From Coxiellaceae bacterium (GTDB lineage Bacteria; Pseudomonadota; Gammaproteobacteria; Berkiellales; Berkiellaceae): DNA of 34,506 nt. The stretch spans positions 1-34,506 of the forward strand of contig CANJXG010000015.1 in NCBI GenBank assembly GCA_947478905.1, in the 5' to 3' direction. The notes beneath the pieces are model-generated. The model searched no databases. It saw only the letters and a program-made list of their open reading frames with translations, and was not told where the DNA came from. How positions within the stretch are numbered: the stretch's first letter is position 1; each line of letters opens with the position of its first letter. The position numbers and the translations under genes are program-made. Shown here one piece after another: positions 1-6,891 of this stretch.

Positions 1-53
1 CCTTGGTTGGTCCACGGTTTATTCATCAGTTCGTCCATATTGTACCCATACAT
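1..53 (-). CDS. Possible 5' end of an unidentified gene running off the window
   Basis: Read on the minus strand, an ATG at 53 opens a frame that stays open for 17 codons to the window edge (starts MYGYNMDELMNKPW). Another in-frame ATG lies five codons in. No clear ribosome binding site is visible, and 17 codons are too few to recognise a family. It could be a real gene start or chance. The stretch between it and the repeat arm at 126 holds A/T-rich runs and nothing else I can name. Confidence 0.25.
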   Translation of the reverse strand, partial: MYGYNMDELMNKPWTNQ

Positions 54-125
54 ACTTTTTAAAAAGAGGGGCTGCACATTTTTTTTGGAAAATTTTAAAA
101 AAAATGTTGACAGCCAAGACGGTAT

Positions 126-241
126 CTACAATAGATTGTGCAAAACTAGAAGTTAAAAAACTTACTCTACACTTTAAGATCGAGGCAGCGGCTTAAATAT
201 GATGAAAAAATCAGAACTATTTTCTTATTTCAGTGCCATTC
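126..241 (+). repeat. Solo arm of a dispersed repeat (same family as 15786-16121)
   Basis: This stretch matches the arms of the palindromic element at 15786-16121. It shares the block CTACAATAGATTGTGCAAAA, the A/T-rich middle that the right arm of that element has lost, and the outer end GATGAAAAAATCAGAACTAT through to CAGTGCCATTC. Compared with the 15786 copy it lacks about 12 bases (ATATATTATAAT) and the GC-rich core, so it looks like a half element or a remnant. It ends at GCCATTC, the same outer boundary as both ends of the full copy. Confidence 0.8.
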
Positions 242-513
242 CCTTACATACCACTGTTGTACAAAATATTTATCAGAAAATATATAAACAAATATTAGAA
301 AAATACAAAAAAATATTAGAACCCCTAAATTTTGAAGACACTTTAGCCAAAATCGTATCAGGCCAAGTTCCTATTAAACCAATATTATTTAGTACACTCG
401 CATCAACAAATGGTACTATTGAGCCCAAAGAAACGACTCCCTCCCCTGGTTGTGCTATAGAACAGGCAGATGAACTACTTTATAAAATAAAAAATGGATT
501 TTCATTAAGATAA
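199..513 (+). CDS. Hypothetical protein with its start inside a repeat
   Basis: A 104-codon frame that I do not recognise. The first 14 codons (MMKKSELFSYFSAI) are the outer end of the dispersed repeat at 126-241; the remaining ~90 codons are unique. The protein is Lys/Ile-rich at the start (residues 20-45 may form a helix) and has a Pro/Thr/Ser stretch near residues 75-85. There is no signal peptide or membrane span. No good ribosome binding site precedes the ATG. The repeat may have landed in the 5' part of an older gene and supplied a new start, or the frame may be a remnant. The 188 bases after its stop hold no gene; they are A/T-rich and lead into the next peptide gene. Confidence 0.45.
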   Translation: MMKKSELFSYFSAIPLHTTVVQNIYQKIYKQILEKYKKILEPLNFEDTLAKIVSGQVPIKPILFSTLASTNGTIEPKETTPSPGCAIEQADELLYKIKNGFSLR

Positions 514-701
514 ATTAATAATTGACTACTATATTCAACATCAGTATAATTTGCTCAACTTTACTAAATATAAAAATAATGAGTTATAAAACTGAAATGC
601 ATATACTTTCTGAAAATAATATTAAATTAAGTTGTTAATAGGATTATATACAAATACGGTATTACTCAGCTTTTCGTGAACACCAAATACTAGGATATAC
701 A

Positions 702-1001
702 ATGTACGAACTTTCTATAGAAAATACAAAACTCATCGCCGGCGGAAATTGGGTATACGTTACCCCAGAATGGAAACACTCTGAAGCTGTCATGACTGGA
801 CAGTTGTGTGGCGCAATACTTTCCATATGTGGGGCAGCTCTATTATGTGCTGAAATATCGTGTGTCACACTGTCGCTACCAATTGCTTTAGGTGCTGCAG
901 GATATGGAATAGGATACGCAGTGGCGAGATTAGACACTTGTTCCTTAGAAAACAATACTTGGCATTATTTTCTACCACTACCCGTTATTATATTTATTTA
1001 A
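702..1001 (+). CDS. Small peptide with a double-glycine leader (bacteriocin-like)
   Basis: A 99-residue product. It begins with a 15-residue leader, MYELSIENTKLIAGG, which fits the double-glycine leaders of class II bacteriocins and microcins (short, LS near the start, hydrophobic at -4, GG at the cut). Such leaders are removed by a C39-peptidase ABC exporter during secretion. The mature part would be 84 residues with a hydrophobic Gly/Ala/Cys-rich core (about residues 32-75) and five cysteines, consistent with membrane insertion. AGGATATACA precedes the ATG and serves as ribosome binding site. A second leader of the same kind occurs at 17072. No exporter or obvious immunity gene is next to it; the following gene is convergent. 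The call rests on leader and composition only. Confidence 0.6.
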   Translation: MYELSIENTKLIAGGNWVYVTPEWKHSEAVMTGQLCGAILSICGAALLCAEISCVTLSLPIALGAAGYGIGYAVARLDTCSLENNTWHYFLPLPVIIFI

Positions 1002-1005
1002 GTTT

Positions 1006-2550
1006 TCAACTTAAATAAGCCTGCTGAGCTAAGTTTTCTAGAAATTCTTTGCTCATTTTCTCCAGAGTCTGATCAACCAAATTTTCCTCTATAACTTCTT
1101 GTCCTTGAGCATCTTTTAAGATTAATGCTTTGTTTTGAATTTTATTTTTCATTAAAGTTTGGATTTTTTCTAATATTTGAGCTACTGTTTTTTCCCCTGT
1201 TAAATCTTGTAATACCTCACGCTCAATCGGATTTAACAAATACGTTTCATGACGCGCATTAGGGACATGATCACTTATTTTTGCCATATATCGAATGAAT
1301 GAATTTGCTTTAGGATATTCCCCAATTGTATTAGTATAAGCACCCTCATCTGGATAAATTTTAATTAAATCTGCAAATAATAAACGTGCTAAATTTAATT
1401 CATTATTAAATAATAGCGCTATTTTTTCAGAACCCGCCCCGGTTTGTTTAGCGATTTTTTCAATTAAAAGTCCATAACTGATGGGTTTACCTCTCTCATC
1501 ATGCAAAATTTTCATTGCTCTTTTAGATAAAGCGGTTGTCAAAGACAATTTAATGCCAGAGTTTTTGACTTCAAATTCTAACAGTTGCCCTTCAGTCAAA
1601 TTAGCCTCTGTTATATTTTTATTATATATGCCTCCATAAGCAATATAAAATGTATGAATGTGTTGCACATCTATATTTCTATTAATTTTTTTATCTTGGT
1701 GACACAATACAGTGCTTCGAAAACGTTGATTACGAATAAAATCTAAATACTGACCTACTTGAACTATATCCTTAAGAGTTGCAATTTGGCCCCTAAATTT
1801 CTCAGTTAAATTTCCAGGAAACATCATTGGCAAATAAGCATCACTCAAATAGGTTAATTGATTTGCATTTGCATGTTGAACAAATTGAGAAAAATAACAA
1901 GCATAATTGACCTGAGATAAATACTCATGATAAATAAAAGCATCTGACTGTTGGGATAGCAACTGAATTTCTTTTTTTAAAAATTTAGCATGGGTCGTAT
2001 TGTCATTTCCTATACCTTCTAAAAGAAAATTCAATAACAAACGGGCTTGTTGTGCTTTGTCTTGCCATGTTTTTAAATGCGCAACGTGATAAAGCATCAT
2101 ATCACGCAAGCCCTGTAACATATTCCACGCAGGAAGTGTCTTATACCCTATGTATACAATACCCTCTGGCGCTAAATGATCTCGACAAATTGTCATGAGC
2201 TTATTTCGCACATTTTCTGGCGTCCCAGAATACAGGCCATGACAAATAATATAATCAAATTTACCTAAACTCAGGGGAATATCTAAAATGGACTGCTCTA
2301 ACAACTGAATATTTTTTAGCTGTAATGTATCAATAATACCTTGCCCTATGCCAATTTTTTCAGCGGATATATCTATTCCTACTACTTGAGCCTCTTGAAA
2401 ATAATAAGCAAAGGGAATAATATTCCCTCCACTCCCTGTGCCCAACTCTAAGATCCGTGCGATTTTATAATCTTTGGGATGTAAATGAAATAATTTAGCT
2501 AAACAATAAAGATGCAGTGGATAGCTTAAATGATACGTATTCAAATTCAT
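1006..2550 (-). CDS. SAM-dependent methyltransferase with regulatory domain (paralogue B)
   Basis: A 514-residue protein. Residues 25-145 are a class I SAM methyltransferase fold: motif I ILELGTGSGGN at 33-43, acidic loop GIDIS at 58-62, and DYIICHG near 99-105. The middle and C-terminal parts resemble the predicted methyltransferase regulatory domain found in bacterial proteins, including rickettsial lysine methyltransferases that modify the outer membrane protein OmpB. The substrate here is unknown. It is a diverged paralogue of the upstream gene at 2562-4154 and is probably cotranscribed with it (11 bp gap). Where the paralogue has SYNTYPGW this copy has GYKTLPAW (135-142), and CHGIYSW has become CHGLYSG, so the active site has changed. 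It also lacks about 10 N-terminal residues. AGGAAG lies just before the ATG. Confidence 0.8.
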   Translation of the reverse strand: MNLNTYHLSYPLHLYCLAKLFHLHPKDYKIARILELGTGSGGNIIPFAYYFQEAQVVGIDISAEKIGIGQGIIDTLQLKNIQLLEQSILDIPLSLGKFDYIICHGLYSGTPENVRNKLMTICRDHLAPEGIVYIGYKTLPAWNMLQGLRDMMLYHVAHLKTWQDKAQQARLLLNFLLEGIGNDNTTHAKFLKKEIQLLSQQSDAFIYHEYLSQVNYACYFSQFVQHANANQLTYLSDAYLPMMFPGNLTEKFRGQIATLKDIVQVGQYLDFIRNQRFRSTVLCHQDKKINRNIDVQHIHTFYIAYGGIYNKNITEANLTEGQLLEFEVKNSGIKLSLTTALSKRAMKILHDERGKPISYGLLIEKIAKQTGAGSEKIALLFNNELNLARLLFADLIKIYPDEGAYTNTIGEYPKANSFIRYMAKISDHVPNARHETYLLNPIEREVLQDLTGEKTVAQILEKIQTLMKNKIQNKALILKDAQGQEVIEENLVDQTLEKMSKEFLENLAQQAYLS

Positions 2551-2561
2551 CTCTTCCTATC

Positions 2562-4154
2562 CTATTTAATGTATTCATTAATTAATAATGCACTATTAGC
2601 AAATCTTTGGTAGGCTTGATCACAAAACTCTTTTATTTTTGCCCGAACCTCTGTTGGTTCAGTAATTGTATTTTGAGCATCATCTGTGATGACAAACTCA
2701 CCTTGCTCCATTTTATGAACGAGATCTTCTACAATACCTGCTTTCGTCGTATGCCCGTCTAAACTTTGTATCAATACTCTTTCAAAATCATTAAGTCTAA
2801 TGACTTCATGCCTTTGGTTAGTAACCACTTGTTTATTTTTTGCTTGTTCTTTGACTAAATTGGTCACTTTTGGGGTATCTGAACACACTATTGTATATAA
2901 CGCTGGGCTAGCACTAAGCGCTATAATGCCGCCAAATACCAATCGTATTAAATTTAAATCTCTATTTAAATGTTGCTTCAGATAGGAAACCTCATGATGA
3001 ATGTCATATGCTTCCAATTTTTTCTTAAGTTTATTTATAAAATCATCGTATAAAATAGGAACTTGATTTTGTGTTTGGAGTAAAATCATAGCAACTTTGG
3101 AAATGGCATTTTTTAGCGTTAAAGTAATTCCAGCACCTGTAAAACTTAATGGAATTCCTTCTGTTAAAATATCGGATTGTGTCATTTCTGTATGAGCATA
3201 TCCACCAATGTAACTCAAATAAAAATTCTCAATGTGTTCTTTGTTAATCTGACGCTTTATAGTGACCTTATTGGAACATAAAAGAGTTGAGCGAAAACGC
3301 TGATTTCGAATAAAATCCATATATTGGCTATTTCGAATAATGTTGGTAATGCCATTTAAAATCGAAGCGGTTTTTTTAGGTAAATTCCCAGAAAACATAG
3401 TGTACAATTTAGCATCGGCTAAATAATCTAAATTATTTTGATTAGCTTGTTCCATAAAAGTATGAAAATAAACTGGAAAATTAATTTCTTCTAGATGATC
3501 ATGTAATAAATAAGAATCTGGTTGTTTTTTTAATAATGACAACTCATGATCTAGAAATTCACTATAGGGGGTTTTTTCTTCTTTTAATCCCTCTACTAAA
3601 AATTCTAAAAATTTTCTAGCTTGCGTCGCTTTTGCTTGGGGAGTGGGCAAGGCTTGAGTATGGAATAACATCATATCTCGAATACTTTGAACCATATGCC
3701 AACCCGGATACGTATTATAACTTATATAAGCAATTCCCTGCTCTGATAAATTATCTCTAAAAATATTTAAAATTTTATTGCGAATGGGTTCATCAACCCA
3801 AGAATAAATACCATGGCAAATAATATAATCAAATTTTCCCAATGTCTGATCTACGTCTAAAATAGACATAGTTAATAATTCAATATTTTGGATATCTAGA
3901 CTATTTACGAAAAGCTTTCCAGCTTCAATTTGTTTTTTAGATAAATCAATTCCAACAATTTTACAATCAGGGTAATTATACGCCACAGGAATAATATTCC
4001 CGCCACTAGCGCATCCTAATTCTAAAATTCTGGCTTGAGTATAATCTTTTGGGGTAAGTCCAAACACTTTGGCGAGTGTATATAAATGTTCTGGGTGAGA
4101 AAGTCGATAAGGATGGCTTTCGTATTGAACCTGATCATAGGCAAAGTCTGACAT
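2562..4154 (-). CDS. SAM-dependent methyltransferase with regulatory domain (paralogue A)
   Basis: A 530-residue protein, first gene of a two-gene operon with the paralogue at 1006-2550. The N-terminal class I methyltransferase fold has motif I ILELGCASGGN (43-53), GIDLS (68-72), CHGIYSW (113-119) and SYNTYPGW (145-152). The remainder fits the methyltransferase regulatory domain plus a C-terminal helical region. Proteins with this layout include Rickettsia protein-lysine methyltransferases acting on OmpB; whether this one methylates a surface protein is inference. It has no signal peptide and should be cytoplasmic. AAGGAT sits 8 bases before the ATG, and a promoter-like sequence lies upstream at 4187-4213. 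Confidence 0.85.
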   Translation of the reverse strand: MSDFAYDQVQYESHPYRLSHPEHLYTLAKVFGLTPKDYTQARILELGCASGGNIIPVAYNYPDCKIVGIDLSKKQIEAGKLFVNSLDIQNIELLTMSILDVDQTLGKFDYIICHGIYSWVDEPIRNKILNIFRDNLSEQGIAYISYNTYPGWHMVQSIRDMMLFHTQALPTPQAKATQARKFLEFLVEGLKEEKTPYSEFLDHELSLLKKQPDSYLLHDHLEEINFPVYFHTFMEQANQNNLDYLADAKLYTMFSGNLPKKTASILNGITNIIRNSQYMDFIRNQRFRSTLLCSNKVTIKRQINKEHIENFYLSYIGGYAHTEMTQSDILTEGIPLSFTGAGITLTLKNAISKVAMILLQTQNQVPILYDDFINKLKKKLEAYDIHHEVSYLKQHLNRDLNLIRLVFGGIIALSASPALYTIVCSDTPKVTNLVKEQAKNKQVVTNQRHEVIRLNDFERVLIQSLDGHTTKAGIVEDLVHKMEQGEFVITDDAQNTITEPTEVRAKIKEFCDQAYQRFANSALLINEYIK

Positions 4155-4186
4155 CTGTATATCCTTACACTGTGCGTTATATATAT

Positions 4187-4213
4187 ATTATAGAAATATA
4201 TAAGCATAGTCAA
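4187..4213 (-). promoter_or_regulatory. Likely promoter of the methyltransferase operon
   Basis: On the minus strand TTGACT (4208-4213) is followed after 15 bases by TATAAT (4187-4192); TAATAT gives 17-base spacing instead. It sits between the tRNA-Glu 3' end and the methyltransferase start, so the operon can be transcribed independently of the tRNAs. Confidence 0.5.
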
Positions 4214-4245
4214 AAAATGATACGAACATCATCTTTAATCAAAGA

Positions 4246-4321
4246 TGGCGTCCCCAAGGGGATTCGAACCCCTGTTACCGCCGTGAAAGGGCGATGTCCT
4301 AGGCCTCTAGACGATGGGGAC
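4246..4321 (-). tRNA. tRNA-Glu (anticodon TTC)
   Basis: A 76-base tRNA with encoded CCA (TGG at 4246-4248 on the plus strand). The seven-base acceptor stem starts GTCCCCA, the T loop is GTTCGAATC, and the anticodon loop CTTTCAC gives TTC (plus-strand GAA at 4285-4287). The anticodon stem has a T-G pair at its outer end. It lies 37 bases downstream of tRNA-Ala and is probably on the same transcript. A 7-bp inverted repeat, CATCTTT/AAAGATG (4230-4247), overlaps the CCA; without a T run it is not a convincing terminator. Confidence 0.97.
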
Positions 4322-4358
4322 ATAAACAGTTATGTCATATAATATTACATTTTTTACT

Positions 4359-4434
<76 letters not shown>

Positions 4435-4449
4435 TCTAATACGGTATAG

Positions 4450-4478
4450 ATTCTAAAGCTATACCTGGGAGCTGTCAA
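4450..4478 (-). promoter_or_regulatory. Promoter of the tRNA-Ala/tRNA-Glu unit
   Basis: On the minus strand a perfect -35 box TTGACA (4473-4478) is followed after 17 bases by TAGAAT (4450-4455). The -35 ends three bases from the gltX stop, so the tRNAs have their own strong sigma70-type promoter. A 7-bp inverted repeat GGTATAG/CTATACC (4444-4465) overlaps the -10 region and may affect expression. Confidence 0.75.
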
Positions 4479-4481
4479 GCA

Positions 4482-5900
4482 TTATTTTACTAAAATTTCA
4501 TTTTGAAATAAAGTAATTGTTTGCGCAATACGCTCAATTGTTTCTTTCTTTCCAAGAAGAGACAATGTTACATCAATTGGTGGAGAAATGCTACCCCCTG
4601 TTAATGCTAATCTTAAAGGAGGGGCAATTTGCCCTAACTTAATATTCAGTTTTAATAATAACTTATTTAAACAATCTTGTACATTTTCTTCAGTCCAGTC
4701 TACCATTAATTCTGACAAAACACTATGCAGTTCTTTTAAATATTCTAACTTCTCAATCGTAGATTCTTTTGCTAGTACCTTTTCATCATATTCTGTTACA
4801 GATCTATAAAAATAGAGGCTTTTTTGAGCCATTTCTACTAAAGTTTTACAACGTTCTGCTTGCGCTTTCACTACTTTTGATAACGCCGGACCTTGTGCTA
4901 ATTGCTCACTGGTAATCCCTTGTTTTTCTAAATGCCAAGCCAGATGTTCACCAACAAGCTGAGAATCAAAACTTTTAAAGTATTGTTGATTTAACCATAA
5001 TAATTTTTCTTGATTAAATGCCGCTGGAGAATTATTAATTTTCTTAATATCAAATAAAGCAATCATTTCATCTTGAGAAAAAATTTCCTGATCTCCACTA
5101 GACCATCCTAAACGAACAATATAATTAATCAATGCCTGAGGTAATATACCCTCTTCCCGATACTGCAACACACTCACTGCACCGTGCCGCTTAGAAAGAC
5201 GTTTACCGTCTGAGCCCAATAACATTGGCATATGGCCATACACAGGGATCTGTGCATTTAAAGCACTCAGAATATGGATTTGGCGAGGTGTATTATTAAT
5301 ATGATCATCTCCCCGTAATACATGGGTAACGCCCATATCCCAATCATCTACTACCACGCAAAGATTATAGGTAGGTGCACCATCTGTTCTTGCCAAAATC
5401 AAGTCATCTAATTCTTGGTTTTGAATAACAATCTGACCTTTAATCACATCATCAATCACCACTGATCCTGTTTTTGGCGTTTTAAAACGAATTACATGAG
5501 GTGCCTCGTTTTGTATATTGAGATCCCTACAATGACCATCATATCTGGTTTTTAGCTTATTCTCTGTTTGATAAGCTCTGAGCGTTTCTAAACGATCTCT
5601 AGAACAAGTACAACGATAAGCATGACCGGTATCGATGAGTTGTTCGATAATCTGGGCATAGCGTGGAAATCTATGGGTCTGAAAAATAGGCCCTTCATCC
5701 CAATCTAATCCTAACCATTGCATACCCTCTAAAATAATATCTACCGCTGCCTGGGTTGAACGCTCTTGATCAGTATCCTCTATCCGTAAAACAAATTTAC
5801 CCTTGTTCTTTCTAGCCCATAACCAACAATACAACGCAGTACGTGCGCTGCCTACGTGCAGATCACCGGTTGGGCTAGGTGGAAATCGTGTCACAACCAT
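4482..5900 (-). CDS. gltX: Glutamyl-tRNA synthetase
   Basis: Charges tRNA-Glu with glutamate in the cytoplasm; the gene ends just upstream of the tRNA-Glu and tRNA-Ala unit. The 472-residue length is normal. The class I signature region reads RFPPSPTGDLHVGSAR, with HVGS in place of the generic HIGH. The nucleotide-binding KMSKS-type loop is GKRLSKRHG near the middle. Asp/Glu-rich substrate residues appear in LRIEDTD, and CTCSRDR lies in the zinc/cysteine insertion. The frame extends four codons further to a GTG at 5912, but I prefer the ATG at 5900, which puts GTGAG at ribosome-binding distance. The upstream region is shared with the divergent TetR gene. Confidence 0.97.
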   Translation of the reverse strand: MVVTRFPPSPTGDLHVGSARTALYCWLWARKNKGKFVLRIEDTDQERSTQAAVDIILEGMQWLGLDWDEGPIFQTHRFPRYAQIIEQLIDTGHAYRCTCSRDRLETLRAYQTENKLKTRYDGHCRDLNIQNEAPHVIRFKTPKTGSVVIDDVIKGQIVIQNQELDDLILARTDGAPTYNLCVVVDDWDMGVTHVLRGDDHINNTPRQIHILSALNAQIPVYGHMPMLLGSDGKRLSKRHGAVSVLQYREEGILPQALINYIVRLGWSSGDQEIFSQDEMIALFDIKKINNSPAAFNQEKLLWLNQQYFKSFDSQLVGEHLAWHLEKQGITSEQLAQGPALSKVVKAQAERCKTLVEMAQKSLYFYRSVTEYDEKVLAKESTIEKLEYLKELHSVLSELMVDWTEENVQDCLNKLLLKLNIKLGQIAPPLRLALTGGSISPPIDVTLSLLGKKETIERIAQTITLFQNEILVK

Positions 5901-6004
5901 ATTATTACTCACTATATAAATAGAGGAAAAGAAAAAGTAGTATTTTAACGTGTTTTTAGATTTTTCGCGCCATATTTAGAGCAAATCACGAATAAATTTT
6001 TAGT

Positions 6005-6057
6005 TAAGTGTTGAACTATTTTATAAAATAGGTATAATGGCATATAAGTGTTGAGCT
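6005..6057 (+). promoter_or_regulatory. TetR gene promoter framed by 13-bp direct repeats
   Basis: TTGAAC (6011-6016), 16 bases, then TATAAT (6033-6038) form a good sigma70-type promoter for the TetR gene at 6125. The 13-mer TAAGTGTTGA[A/G]CT occurs at 6005-6017 and 6045-6057, 40 bp apart on the same strand. The first copy covers the -35 and the second lies near the expected transcription start, as expected for an operator. Autoregulation by the TetR protein is an inference from position. The 5' untranslated region would be about 80 bases. Confidence 0.6.
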
Positions 6058-6124
6058 TTAAACCTCATAATACTTACACGCTTTTATTTTTTTTATTATA
6101 ATACAGTAGTATAGGTGTATCATT

Positions 6125-6688
6125 ATGGCAAAATCTAATAACAAACGTAATCGTTTAATAGAGTCTGCGGACAAACTTTTTCATCAAAAAGGAATAAGTA
6201 ACACAACTTTATCCAACATAGCTGACTTAGCTGGGGTGCCTTTAGGAAATGTTTATTACTATTTCAAATCTAAAGATTCTATTATCTTAGCGGTCATTGA
6301 ATATCGTAAAAATTCATTAGATGCGTTATTCTCTGAATGGGAGCAAGTACCTAGCATTAAAGAAAGATTAGCTGCTTTTGTTAAATATTCAACCAATTTG
6401 GCAGATGAAGCGGCTCAATTTGGTGATTCTTTAGGCAGTCTATGCCAAGAATTAGGCAAACAAGGTGGTGTTATTGGTCAATCTGCTTCCGGATTAATGG
6501 GTAGTATCTTAAATTGGTGTGAAAAACAATTTACAGCAATTGGTCAAACTCCAGAAAATGCTAAAAAGTTAGCTTTAAATCTAGTTGCAAGCGTTCAAGG
6601 TATTAATTTAATTACCTTAACTTTCAACGACCCTTCTTATATTGGTAATCATGGTCAATTCTTGACTGAATGGCTAGAAAGATTGTAA
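6125..6688 (+). CDS. TetR/AcrR family transcriptional regulator
   Basis: A 187-residue DNA-binding regulator. The N-terminal TetR helix-turn-helix covers about residues 8-55: LIESADKLFHQKG, TTLSNIADLAGV, then GNVYYYFKSKDSII, the recognition helix and following segment. The C-terminal ~130 residues are an all-helical ligand and dimer domain whose inducer cannot be read from sequence. It is a single-gene unit, with its own promoter upstream and a hairpin terminator directly after the stop. The divergent neighbour is gltX and the next gene is nrdA, so the regulated genes may lie elsewhere. It may bind the direct repeats at 6005-6057. Confidence 0.93.
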   Translation: MAKSNNKRNRLIESADKLFHQKGISNTTLSNIADLAGVPLGNVYYYFKSKDSIILAVIEYRKNSLDALFSEWEQVPSIKERLAAFVKYSTNLADEAAQFGDSLGSLCQELGKQGGVIGQSASGLMGSILNWCEKQFTAIGQTPENAKKLALNLVASVQGINLITLTFNDPSYIGNHGQFLTEWLERL

Positions 6689-6710
6689 TGTTTTACATAT
6701 AAAAACTAAG

Positions 6711-6739
6711 ACACTCAGCTTCAAAACTGAGTGTTTTTT
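6711..6739 (+). terminator. Rho-independent terminator of the TetR gene
   Basis: An 8-bp perfect stem ACACTCAG/CTGAGTGT (6711-6718 and 6727-6734) with an 8-base loop is followed by a run of T. It begins 22 bases after the TetR stop and separates it from the nrdAB promoter. Confidence 0.9.
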
Positions 6740-6750
6740 ATACCCCCAGC

Positions 6751-6781
6751 TTATCCACAACATACCCCCAGTTTATACACT
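6751..6781 (+). promoter_or_regulatory. DnaA box pair upstream of nrdAB
   Basis: TTATCCACA at 6751-6759 is a perfect consensus DnaA box. TTATACACT at 6773-6781 matches it at seven of nine positions and starts 22 bp downstream, touching the -35 box. Both follow the short direct repeat ACCCCCAG. In Escherichia coli, DnaA binding at the nrdAB promoter links dNTP supply to the replication cycle; the same logic is likely here. Confidence 0.7.
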
Positions 6782-6809
6782 TGAAATTTATCTAAAACCG
6801 CATTATATT
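6781..6809 (+). promoter_or_regulatory. nrdAB promoter
   Basis: TTGAAA (6781-6786), 17 bases, TATATT (6804-6809) is a near-consensus sigma70-type promoter. The expected start near 6816 gives a leader of about 75 bases. The -10 lies inside the first NrdR box, and the -35 adjoins the weaker DnaA box. Confidence 0.7.
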
Positions 6810-6845
6810 GTATCTAAGACATTATACATATACTATATGTTGTGT
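6798..6845 (+). promoter_or_regulatory. Tandem NrdR boxes
   Basis: Two 16-bp sites fit the NrdR box consensus (ACACWATATATWGTGT). The site at 6830-6845 (ATACTATATGTTGTGT) matches at 14 of 16 positions and the one at 6798-6813 (CCGCATTATATTGTAT) at about 12. Their starts are 32 bp apart, three helical turns, the spacing known for NrdR sites. The first box covers the -10 element, so bound NrdR would block transcription. NrdR itself is not in the window. Confidence 0.75.
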
Positions 6846-6891
6846 CTCAAATGTTGATTAGCCAAATTTAAAATTATTTCTAGGGGAAATT

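Noticed and set aside
107-137. TTGACA at 107-112 as promoter for the 199-513 frame
   Set aside because: The best -10 candidates lie 14 or 19 bases away, outside normal spacing.
662-955. Minus-strand frame opposite the double-glycine peptide
   Set aside because: No ribosome binding site or recognisable protein; the plus-strand peptide has a clear leader and site.
4230-4247. Hairpin at the tRNA-Glu 3' end as terminator
   Set aside because: It overlaps the CCA end and is not followed by a T run.
4076-4342. Plus-strand frame of 88 codons across the tRNA-Glu gene (contains PKGIRTPVTAVKGRCPRPLDDGD-like peptide)
   Set aside because: It is the antisense reading of tRNA-Glu and the start of a methyltransferase gene; this is a well-known false peptide from tRNA genes.
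5901-5912. GTG start for gltX four codons upstream
   Set aside because: The ATG at 5900 is preferred over GTG and has GTGAG at proper distance.
6751-6781. DnaA boxes as part of a replication origin
   Set aside because: Only one perfect and one weak box, directly at the nrdAB promoter, without an A/T-rich unwinding region, dnaA or other origin genes.
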